Below are positions 31,864 through 39,193 of a stretch of 42,778 bases of DNA, one piece after another. Each line of letters starts with the position of its first letter. Position 1 is the stretch's first letter. Both the position numbers and the translations under genes were made by a program. Source of the stretch: an uncultured Clostridia bacterium (lineage in GTDB: Bacteria > Bacillota > Clostridia > Saccharofermentanales > Saccharofermentanaceae). The stretch is from contig CAMYXF010000016.1 in the NCBI GenBank assembly GCA_947303185.1, positions 1 to 42,778 of the forward strand, written 5' to 3'. A model generated the notes under the pieces. The model searched no databases. It was not told the DNA's origin and was given only the letters and a program-made list of their open reading frames with translations.

Positions 31864-31879
31864 TAGTCAACATATTTAC

Positions 31880-31960
31880 AAGACACTTAGCCTTCGCCTT
31901 GGCTGCTATGGCAGGACTCGAACCTGCAAACCACCTAGATTCAATTGCTGAGCGTGTCTT
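31880..31960 (-). ncRNA. Y RNA-like candidate with tRNA T-arm module
   Basis: On the minus strand a perfect tRNA-type T-arm GCAGG-TTCGAGT-CCTGC (31927-31911) is present, followed by CATAGCAGCCA, which even gives a CCA. The arm sits inside a larger fold closed by AAGACAC/GTGTCTT (31960-31954 and 31886-31880). An imperfect CTAGGTGG/CAGCCAAG helix lies between. No canonical D-arm or acceptor stem could be matched, so it is not an ordinary tRNA. Bacterial Y RNAs (YrlA) carry such tRNA mimics and are encoded beside Ro60 orthologues, as here. Alternative: a decayed tRNA gene. Confidence 0.55.
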
Positions 31961-31990
31961 TCACGTTGCACCCTTATGTTACCCTCACAG

Positions 31991-32035
31991 TTGGGGTTTA
32001 GATAGATGCAGATTGACTTGTGATTACAACCCCAA
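31991..32035 (-). ncRNA. Stem-loop upstream of the Y RNA-like candidate
   Basis: TTGGGGTT and AACCCCAA form a perfect 8-bp stem with a 29-nt loop. It may be the 5' part of the same non-coding transcript or part of the control region shared with the divergent WYL regulator. No consensus promoter or sigma-54 site was found with confidence in the 70 bp towards the WYL gene. Confidence 0.4.
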
Positions 32036-32104
32036 TATAATTGAGATATTGCAGAGTTTTATGGTTATTACCCAGAAATCACGACCCCAAATAAGAGTTA
32101 CACT

Positions 32105-33091
32105 ATGACTGAGAAATACAAGATCTACTTATCTGAAGACACAAAATCACGTCTTATTAACGATGCCGAGCTCTTCGAATTCTTCCGAAAAGACGGTACC
32201 GTCAACCTTAACGGCTTTCTTAAAGAACTCATCGTCAACTACTTTGATCAGTACAGAAAAGACAACGACGAGTTATTAAAAGACGTCATCAACGAACTGA
32301 CTTCAGTAAAATCCTTGAAGTCCAAAGAAGCATCCCAACTTGCAGATAAGATAATCAGAACATATATAAACAATAAAGAAACCGCATCCGGTAAGAGCAC
32401 TGTAATTACCCTTACCGTCAGCGGCGAATCTTATAACATAATCAAGATAATCGAGAACAATCTCCTACAGGATTCTTCCATGTCAGGCTATATCAAGGAC
32501 ATGTTCCTGTCCTACCTCTCTATACCAAGAAACAAGAGAGAAGAGATTATATTCAAACCTACGTACGAAGCTATAAACAAAGCAATAGCGGAAAACAAGG
32601 TGCTCACATTCTCATCAACAAATAACAGGAACAAAGGCACCATTCATGTTGAGCCGTATCTTATCGCCACCTCGAAAGAAGAACAGTTCAGCTACCTGCT
32701 CTGCCACGGCCACAACTACAACAAGGATCACTCATTCAGGATCTCAAGATTAAGGAACGTCTTCGTCACCTCCGACACCTTCACAAAGGATAAGAAGATC
32801 GAAGCAAGACTTACCGATATGGGAACAAGACATCCCCACTCTGCAGCTTCTGACATCCACGCAGTCGTCCTCATGACCGACCGCGGCAAAGACATGTACC
32901 GCATGATCGTCAAGAACCGCCCCGCACTCTCCAAATCCGAAGGCGACAAATATCACTTCGACTGGCCCGAAATGCAGCTCGAAGACTACTTCAGAAGATT
33001 CGGAAAAGAAGCCATAGTAATCAGGCCGAAATCACTGAAACAGAAGCTGGTAAAGTATTATGGGGATGCGGGAGAGACGTATGGAGGATAA
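32105..33091 (+). CDS. WYL-domain transcriptional regulator
   Basis: A 328-aa regulator divergent from the Ro60-like/rtcB operon. The N-terminus (KYKIYLSEDTKSRL) and a second segment at about 98-138 (STVITLTVSGESYNIIKII) look like ribbon-helix-helix-type DNA-binding units. The C-terminal part is a WYL core (VEPYLIATSKEEQFSYLLCHGHN and FRISRLRNV). WYL domains bind nucleotides or nucleic acids and often control defence and damage-response genes. Location suggests it senses RNA damage and controls the repair operon, replacing the RtcR activator of Proteobacteria. That role is inference. The Shine-Dalgarno is weak. Confidence 0.85.
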   Translation: MTEKYKIYLSEDTKSRLINDAELFEFFRKDGTVNLNGFLKELIVNYFDQYRKDNDELLKDVINELTSVKSLKSKEASQLADKIIRTYINNKETASGKSTVITLTVSGESYNIIKIIENNLLQDSSMSGYIKDMFLSYLSIPRNKREEIIFKPTYEAINKAIAENKVLTFSSTNNRNKGTIHVEPYLIATSKEEQFSYLLCHGHNYNKDHSFRISRLRNVFVTSDTFTKDKKIEARLTDMGTRHPHSAASDIHAVVLMTDRGKDMYRMIVKNRPALSKSEGDKYHFDWPEMQLEDYFRRFGKEAIVIRPKSLKQKLVKYYGDAGETYGG

Positions 33092-33100
33092 TACATTAAC

Positions 33101-34114
33101 TTGCATTTCACATGGCTTAATAGTATTACTAACTGTAATAAATTACCAATTAGGAACAAACACATGAATAACAAGCAAAAACTAAAAGTGGTACGAGGAA
33201 AAATGAGACACAATAAACACTCAGCAAGACAGTTAACAGTTGCAAATAAGTATACAATTACTAAGGATAAACCAACGACAACATTCGATTTGGCTAAACT
33301 ACTTAATGTCTTTAAACTTTTAGGCGTTCTTGGTTCAGGTGCTATAATTACACTAACAGCAATAAGAGCACATAATTATTCCAAGTATTACGATATTCCT
33401 TTTTCCAATTTTATAAATATTGAAATATCTGGTGAATTAATCATCCAAATTATTCCTCCGATAGTCATGTTAATATTTATTGCTATAGGGTTATATTTCG
33501 CAAAAACAAAAGAAGTAACATCTATTAATAAAGTTTTTGATTATATTTTTACTGGTATAATGCTTGCAATATTAGGTGCTTATTTGTGTTACCTATTTTG
33601 TGATTACTATTTAAATATCCGCCATATACCTATAAGCAAATGTATGAAATCTAGAAGCTTTATTGTTCTATTTTTTCTTTTGGCAATTGCATTACTTTGG
33701 TCGCTAGTAATGTATATTGTCTCGTGTGTGAGAACTAAATCCTCAGTTAAGGCAAAAAACAAGAGAAAAAACGACAAAGTATATGAGTTTTTTCTTTGTT
33801 CGTTATTTACATTAATAGTTTCTATATATTTAGTATTTATTCTGTATTTTTTCATTGGAAACATAATTAATACATACGCTATTCCTGAAAATATAAAAAA
33901 ATACGAAATAGTTACATTAAAAGATTCTTCAGATTCTCTAGATGAATATGTTTCTGTATGTACCAACAGCAGTGGTAAACTAATTATGAGATGCAAAGTC
34001 GATCCTGCCACGAATGAATTAACAATTTATAAAGGTCAATATACCTATGTCAAACCTGATAGTTGCTATTGCGAATGTGTCGAATTCGATAATGTGAAAC
34101 TGAGTGAGAATTAA
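33101..34114 (+). CDS. Multi-spanning membrane protein, unknown, AT-rich
   Basis: A 337-aa protein (or 316 aa from ATG 33164, which has AGGA upstream; the TTG at 33101 has GGAGG 13 nt before it). A basic N-terminus precedes five hydrophobic helices (about 75-92, 108-130, 147-168, 188-210, 232-257). A C-terminal domain of about 80 residues has Cys pairs (SCYCEC). Base composition turns sharply AT-rich here, marking the start of the accessory region. No family is recognised. A membrane effector or immunity role is possible given the neighbours, but unproven. Confidence 0.65.
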   Translation: MHFTWLNSITNCNKLPIRNKHMNNKQKLKVVRGKMRHNKHSARQLTVANKYTITKDKPTTTFDLAKLLNVFKLLGVLGSGAIITLTAIRAHNYSKYYDIPFSNFINIEISGELIIQIIPPIVMLIFIAIGLYFAKTKEVTSINKVFDYIFTGIMLAILGAYLCYLFCDYYLNIRHIPISKCMKSRSFIVLFFLLAIALLWSLVMYIVSCVRTKSSVKAKNKRKNDKVYEFFLCSLFTLIVSIYLVFILYFFIGNIINTYAIPENIKKYEIVTLKDSSDSLDEYVSVCTNSSGKLIMRCKVDPATNELTIYKGQYTYVKPDSCYCECVEFDNVKLSEN

Positions 34115-34263
34115 CTAAACACGTGAGCTAAAACAATTCGTTATAAAAATGTTTGCTTACCTATAATAATCAACTCATAAATATACTTTATTCGATAGGT
34201 CATCGAGACACTATTACATTTGCGAATGGACATTTCTTATTAATCATACTAATCAAAAAACAT

Positions 34264-34294
34264 AAAGCCCTGGCTCATTACGAGCCAGAGCTTT
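34264..34294. terminator. Bidirectional terminator
   Basis: AAAGCCCTGGCTC pairs with GAGCCAGAGCTTT (one mismatch) over five bases. A-rich and T-rich flanks lie on both sides, between the convergent membrane-protein and GIY-YIG genes. Confidence 0.8.
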
Positions 34295-34306
34295 AATGAA
34301 TGTTAA

Positions 34307-35143
34307 TCAGCTTATCCTTTTCAATTCGTCCAGCAATTTCTGGCGCTGTTTAATCTGCATTTCTGTACATGAAATAAGCAAATTCATATTATCAAAAGGG
34401 TCTTCTACAAGCATACGCGACAATATAGTAATAGCTGTCTTCTGAGTAATAAAAAAACCTTCTCCGAGCTGATTAGCAATTTTCAGAATAAGAGAGGATC
34501 TATTTGCTCTGCTAAGCGACTGAATATACTGCCTAACACGCTCTTCCAACCCGTACGGTAACTGTAACATTTTATTATCACTGCAAGGAGTCTTGCGAAG
34601 GAATGTTTTATAGTCATAAAGGTAAGAAGCTTTTTCTGTTAAAAATATGATTCTGTCTTCAAGGTTAAGCGGATAATTAAAATAATTATGCACAACATCA
34701 TATCGATCTGCTCGCGGAATGCATCTATCGCCTAAATGCGCAGGATTCAAAACTGGCTTGAACTGCTTGCGAAGTTCTAATTCGCGAGCTTTGCGTTCCT
34801 CGATAGAGGGCAAAACTTTGTTGTCGAACTCAATGATAATATCGTCAACCTCACTTGAGTCGATTCCAAAATAAGTTTTCGGATAAGTTGCAAGATGCCA
34901 ACAGTGGACGTAGAACCTGCTAAGATAAGCTGATTCGCCTATATAAAGCACGACTTTTATACTATTTCTAATAAGAGAAATAAAATAGCAACGATCTGAT
35001 TCTTCCTCAGGATCTGCCGTCATATAATAGGAAAGATTAGGATGCAAATCTCTAAAGTTAAATCCGGCAAGAGTTGAACTCCAGTTCAAAGCAGGGTGCA
35101 GTTCATGTTTTAAATAGTAGTTCTGGTTTTCATAATTGGACAT
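34307..35143 (-). CDS. GIY-YIG nuclease family protein
   Basis: A 278-aa protein. ATG 35143 has AAAGGAGAT 6 nt upstream, so the longer frame is not used. The GIY-YIG fold is at about 50-140: CYFISLIRN, then VVLYIGESAYLSRF (the YIG part with following Arg), and the C-terminal ELRKQFKPVLNPAH typical of the family. A helical C-terminal domain of about 130 residues is not recognised. It sits among SIR2 and HNH genes, so a restriction or anti-phage role is likely. The target is unknown. Confidence 0.78.
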   Translation of the reverse strand: MSNYENQNYYLKHELHPALNWSSTLAGFNFRDLHPNLSYYMTADPEEESDRCYFISLIRNSIKVVLYIGESAYLSRFYVHCWHLATYPKTYFGIDSSEVDDIIIEFDNKVLPSIEERKARELELRKQFKPVLNPAHLGDRCIPRADRYDVVHNYFNYPLNLEDRIIFLTEKASYLYDYKTFLRKTPCSDNKMLQLPYGLEERVRQYIQSLSRANRSSLILKIANQLGEGFFITQKTAITILSRMLVEDPFDNMNLLISCTEMQIKQRQKLLDELKRIS

Positions 35144-35244
35144 ATATAATCTCCTTTGAATTAAAATTTCTCGGATCCGATTTGACCACATTGTAATTCT
35201 TCAGGAGAATTTCGATAAACCACGTATGGTTTGACACGCAATTA

Positions 35245-35712
35245 CTATTGTGATAGCTCTTCCAATTTTAAGTACCAGCAGTTACTATCTGAATCACATG
35301 CAAATAACTTAGTGTATTTATTTAGTGAGTGTTCTACAGCTTCTTTTTGTAGTGTAATATATTCTGAATCCTTAATCCATTTAATGATATCTTCTATACT
35401 CCATAATTGTTTAGTAATGTAGTTTTTCAGCATAACAGCAACTATTATTCTTGAAGCATCATTCTTTAATATGGTATTCCCTGATATAAGGATATTGAAT
35501 AAACACGCTTCCACATCAATACAGCAACCCTTTAATTTATTGTTGTGAAAACGGTCTTTTATTTCTTTTGATTCACACACAAACACATCGTCTTCTAGCA
35601 CATTATTTCTTTTGAGAGTAGTGCAACCTTCGTAACCTAAATCCGTCGCCAATGATTTATAGTCATGGCCGTACTTTTTATTAAGTAATCTTCGATTAAG
35701 TAAATACATCAA
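35245..35712 (-). CDS. Hypothetical protein paired with the SIR2-HEPN gene
   Basis: A 155-aa soluble protein of unknown family, starting at TTG 35712 or, more likely, ATG 35709. It begins about 40 nt after the SIR2-HEPN stop on the same strand, so it is probably its operon partner. The sequence has several Cys (CTTLKRN, FVCES, KGCCIDVEAC) and a helical C-terminal half, KWIKDSEYITLQKEAVEHSLNKY when read in part. It could be a sensor, regulator or antitoxin for the upstream protein. Confidence 0.6.
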   Translation of the reverse strand: MMYLLNRRLLNKKYGHDYKSLATDLGYEGCTTLKRNNVLEDDVFVCESKEIKDRFHNNKLKGCCIDVEACLFNILISGNTILKNDASRIIVAVMLKNYITKQLWSIEDIIKWIKDSEYITLQKEAVEHSLNKYTKLFACDSDSNCWYLKLEELSQ

Positions 35713-35751
35713 AAGTGTCTCTGTAGTCAGGATACATTAAAAATTTACAAA

Positions 35752-37365
35752 TCAATTAGTTGGAAGTTTGCTCACAATACTGGTCAATACGTCTAAAATA
35801 TTATTTGCTCTTTCCTTTTCTATATTGTTAGCAATTCCATGAACTATTCTGTTTCTTAAGATGTTGACACTTCTTAATCTTCTATATTCTTCTCTGGAAA
35901 TTACGCCGTCTTCATACATAGAAAGAATCAAACGCGTTCCTATCTGATAATTAGGATTTATTTTTTGCAGAATATATTCAAACTCTGAATAAGCTGACAC
36001 AACACACGCTGAATAATCTTTCGTTTTAAACAACTTCAAAGCACTTTCAAAAACAACCGGATTGCTATTATTACTCTTTGTCTTTGTTGAAGTATTAGAA
36101 CTATCTATCCATTTAATTATTTGTTCTTCAAAAATCTTGTTTTTTTCATATGCATCATCAAATGAATATCTAAGAATGTTATATTCAACAAGCGGCAGTG
36201 GTAAATTAGTGTTATCCTCACAAATGACTATGATTTTTTTCTGTTCTGCATTAAGCATTGACAGTTCTGCTAAAACACCTCTGGAGTTATCAGTAACGTC
36301 GACTATAGCCATGTTTGATTTTCTGATAATTGTACCAACAACATCCATATAATTCTCATCCGGCATTAACATGTCATCTATTCTAACTGGTGTTACACCC
36401 TGCCTGCGAAGAATAGGGTATAACAATGTTGTTAATCGTGCGATGCGTCTTGCCGAGCATGAAATAAAACACAATTTATTATTGTCGGAAGGAATGATCA
36501 ACTGTTCATTTATCCTATCATCTTTACTAATTGCACTTCTGTCTCTCTCTTTTGAAACGTAATCATATAGTTCAGAGAAAAAAACTCGTAAAATCTCTTT
36601 GTAATTTTTGGGTTGCCCAGGAAGATTAATAACATGTATTTTTCTTCTTGTATACCTTGCAATTAGAGCTTGAGATGCACCTACAGTGACACAATAAGCT
36701 GGTTGAGTCATTCCACCCAATCTGCTGTTAATTATTTTCCAAAGGCCTCGAAAATCACTGTCATCAAGGCTATATCCTATCAAGAGCATAGTATTGTTTA
36801 TAAACAAATTGGAGATATATGTCGCAAATACCGGGTTTTTTTCTAAGTACATATCATAGTCATGTTCTGTTATTACCATTCTATCCGGATGATTGAAATC
36901 ACCATGCAATTTTAGAATTCTGTTCTCATCAGGAGTATTTATAGTCAATCTATCTTCAGTTACAATTGTTGAGATCGGTCGTTGTAACGCGTTCATCTCT
37001 TCTTCCAGCAAAAAATCAAAATTGGTCGTACAAATAGTGCCTGTAAATAGTTTGCAGAATGCTTGGTATGTATCTCCCGGTTTTATTTTGCCAACGTTTA
37101 ATGCTCTCATAAGAAACTCAACAAGCTTTGCTCGTGAATACAATGATTCATAGTAGGATAATGCGTCTATTGGGTTATTATCATACTCATAGTCATTGAT
37201 TTCAGCTGCTACTAATTTGCCTAATTCGTTCCAATCAGGCATAGAAAGATTTTTAGGAATATCTGCATTTTTAGAAAAACCTGCACCAACAAAGGGAACA
37301 ACACGATTGCTAATAAAATCTTTTAGCAGGGGCTTAGGAATATATGGAATATAAGTGTACGTCAT
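35752..37365 (-). CDS. SIR2 - TIR/deoxyribosyltransferase-like - HEPN defence protein
   Basis: A 537-aa three-domain protein. The SIR2 domain (about 10-275) has NAD-binding GAGFSKNA (27-34), TTNFD (113-117), catalytic-type KLHGD (152-156) and GYSLDDSD (197-204), so NAD+ hydrolysis is expected. Residues about 297-385 look like a TIR/nucleoside-deoxyribosyltransferase Rossmann fold (LCFISCSARR, SNMAIVDVTDNSRGVLAELSM). The C-terminal helices (about 438-530) contain RNRIVHG, the Rx4H signature of HEPN RNases. SIR2 proteins with sensor domains kill infected cells by NAD+ depletion (Thoeris, DSR, SIR2-HerA). This exact combination is not one I know. GAGGAG lies before the ATG. Confidence 0.85.
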   Translation of the reverse strand: MTYTYIPYIPKPLLKDFISNRVVPFVGAGFSKNADIPKNLSMPDWNELGKLVAAEINDYEYDNNPIDALSYYESLYSRAKLVEFLMRALNVGKIKPGDTYQAFCKLFTGTICTTNFDFLLEEEMNALQRPISTIVTEDRLTINTPDENRILKLHGDFNHPDRMVITEHDYDMYLEKNPVFATYISNLFINNTMLLIGYSLDDSDFRGLWKIINSRLGGMTQPAYCVTVGASQALIARYTRRKIHVINLPGQPKNYKEILRVFFSELYDYVSKERDRSAISKDDRINEQLIIPSDNNKLCFISCSARRIARLTTLLYPILRRQGVTPVRIDDMLMPDENYMDVVGTIIRKSNMAIVDVTDNSRGVLAELSMLNAEQKKIIVICEDNTNLPLPLVEYNILRYSFDDAYEKNKIFEEQIIKWIDSSNTSTKTKSNNSNPVVFESALKLFKTKDYSACVVSAYSEFEYILQKINPNYQIGTRLILSMYEDGVISREEYRRLRSVNILRNRIVHGIANNIEKERANNILDVLTSIVSKLPTN

Positions 37366-37554
37366 TTGATATGCTCCTCTTTACTGAAGTGTATGCACTT
37401 GTAGGTAGTGTAATATTTTGCAAATTGGGAATCCCTATGCTGTCTAAATAACACTTTTAGGTGCATTCCCCTAATACGTAATTATATAAATCATGTGGTT
37501 TTTGAGCAAATCAATTAGTCCTACTGATATATGTAGGACAACAACGATTGTATT
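37366..37554. promoter_or_regulatory. Intergenic region upstream of the SIR2 gene
   Basis: A perfect inverted repeat GTCCTAC-N8-GTAGGAC at 37518-37539 lies past the HNH gene stop. Lacking a T-run, it may be an operator for the SIR2 unit or a weak terminator. No gene is seen. Confidence 0.4.
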
Positions 37555-38712
37555 TTATGTCATCTCGAACTTCCATAAACTATAACCCTGCCTAAAGGCT
37601 GAATCATATACGGGGCGCATATTGTTCGAAAGTATTCTAAAAAATTCTTCTTTGCTGTTGCCCTTTCGATAAAGTTCATGAATAGCCCAAATAGAATGAA
37701 GATTATCCTTGTAGCATTTTTCGTACAAAGCAAATATATCCTTCTTCTGATAAATCAACTCATACATAATGAACTGATTGTCAGCAAACCTGTCAAAGTA
37801 TTTTTCCCAGGAAGGAAGATTATTGCTTTTTCCTGAATTAAGATTGGAATCCATCGGCATGAGATTCCACAATTCATCATTCATTACAAAAGACCACGGA
37901 ACAAAGTGATCTAAATCATAGTCATTTGGATCTATTGTCTTTTTTGTATACACATCTTGAACTTCGGTATATTTAATGATTCCATTCCATAAATTGCGAA
38001 CTCTTTCCATCTTCCGAACGTTTTCACCAGGCTTAAGTTTATAGACTAATCCCGGAACTTCAGGATTATTGTTCTGAAGCCATTTCATTTTTTCGTATTG
38101 AATCCAACCGAGGATCTCGACGGTGTTGTCATTGATCATCTCTATCCATTCAGGATCAAATATAACTTTTCTATTAAGCGAGGTGCCATCTCCAAAAATA
38201 TATGGAAGTCTTACCGAATTATTGAAAAACCTGATATATTCAATCAACTGAGTTTTGTTTTCCCAGTTAACTTTTGCATTATGGTTGTAAAAAAATCCGG
38301 ATAATGCTCTATAAGGAACCATGTATGATAATTGAGTTTTTTCAGCCCGCAGTTCCTTATCATGCAACTTCAACGCACTCTTTATTTCAATATCGGAGGC
38401 TGAGCTTTGGAGCATGCTCAATTGGCTTAAGTGAACAACTGCCCTTTCTAGTCCATCAACAACCTCACCTTTAATGAATCCGCTTAAATGGATATGATGC
38501 TCAATTACTGTATACCATGCATTCGAAATCATCTCATCAATGATTTCTCCAATTGTAGTCTCTGTAATGTTCTGATTGATCAGATTTACTATTGCTTCAA
38601 GCCAATAATACTTATAACAAGACGAAGGATCCTTAAGCATTTTGGCAAAACTGTCTATTTCAAGATTACTATAATAATCTTTTTCATTAATCAAGAAATC
38701 TGGCTTTCCCAT
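37555..38712 (-). CDS. HNH endonuclease-domain protein
   Basis: A 385-aa protein with a long N-terminal helical region and a C-terminal HNH nuclease motif, DYDLDHFVPWSF then WNLMPMDSNLNSGKSN (about 267-300). This order (DH...N...N) is typical of HNH_4-like nucleases. No zinc Cys pairs are present. GAAGG precedes the ATG. The position between SIR2 and helicase genes suggests a restriction-type nuclease; sequence specificity is unknown. Confidence 0.85.
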   Translation of the reverse strand: MGKPDFLINEKDYYSNLEIDSFAKMLKDPSSCYKYYWLEAIVNLINQNITETTIGEIIDEMISNAWYTVIEHHIHLSGFIKGEVVDGLERAVVHLSQLSMLQSSASDIEIKSALKLHDKELRAEKTQLSYMVPYRALSGFFYNHNAKVNWENKTQLIEYIRFFNNSVRLPYIFGDGTSLNRKVIFDPEWIEMINDNTVEILGWIQYEKMKWLQNNNPEVPGLVYKLKPGENVRKMERVRNLWNGIIKYTEVQDVYTKKTIDPNDYDLDHFVPWSFVMNDELWNLMPMDSNLNSGKSNNLPSWEKYFDRFADNQFIMYELIYQKKDIFALYEKCYKDNLHSIWAIHELYRKGNSKEEFFRILSNNMRPVYDSAFRQGYSLWKFEMT

Positions 38713-38788
38713 AATCGAACCTTCTCAAAGAAATTCTTCTGATTTATCGACAATATAGTTTAATCTCAAACAGCGCTAGGTTTATAGA

Positions 38789-39193
38789 TTATTTGCAATA
38801 ATCTTTCTTAATCGCTTCAACAACCTTTATATCCGCCGGCAACCAATCAACTGAATCAATGCTGTCAATATCGAGCCACTTGGCAGCTTCATGCTCCAAT
38901 AAAGTCATCTTAGAATCATCCGCCAGTTCGGCCCAAAAACAATCCATCGACAGATGAAACTTCGGGTAATCGTGTTCAACAGTTGTAAGAGAACCCTTAA
39001 TTCTTATATCTGCTTGTAGTTCTTCTTTGATCTCGCGAACTATAGCATCTTCCGGTGATTCACCCGGTTCAACTTTTCCGCCAGGAAACTCCCATCCATC
39101 TTTAAAATCACCGTATCCGCGTTGTGTTGCAAAGATCTTGTTTTCCTTTTGTATAATTGCTGCAACAACTTTTATAGTTTTCATTTCATTCAT
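38789..39193 (-). CDS. MutT-like Nudix (d)NTP pyrophosphohydrolase
   Basis: A 134-aa Nudix hydrolase. The Nudix box GGKVEPGESPEDAIVREIKEEL is complete (GX5EX7REUXEEXGU type), preceded by WEFP as in MutT. It probably hydrolyses oxidised or non-canonical nucleoside triphosphates to monophosphates. It overlaps the stop of the PLD-helicase by four bases (ATGA), so it is translated with it. The two are often neighbours or fused in other genomes, which suggests nucleotide processing linked to the helicase system. Confidence 0.93.
   Translation of the reverse strand: MNEMKTIKVVAAIIQKENKIFATQRGYGDFKDGWEFPGGKVEPGESPEDAIVREIKEELQADIRIKGSLTTVEHDYPKFHLSMDCFWAELADDSKMTLLEHEAAKWLDIDSIDSVDWLPADIKVVEAIKKDYCK

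Noticed and set aside
31904..31975. Ordinary tRNA gene on the minus strand
   Set aside because: T-arm and CCA are perfect, but no 7-bp acceptor partner, no D-arm with GG loop and no good anticodon stem could be matched, so it is reported as a Y RNA-like candidate instead.
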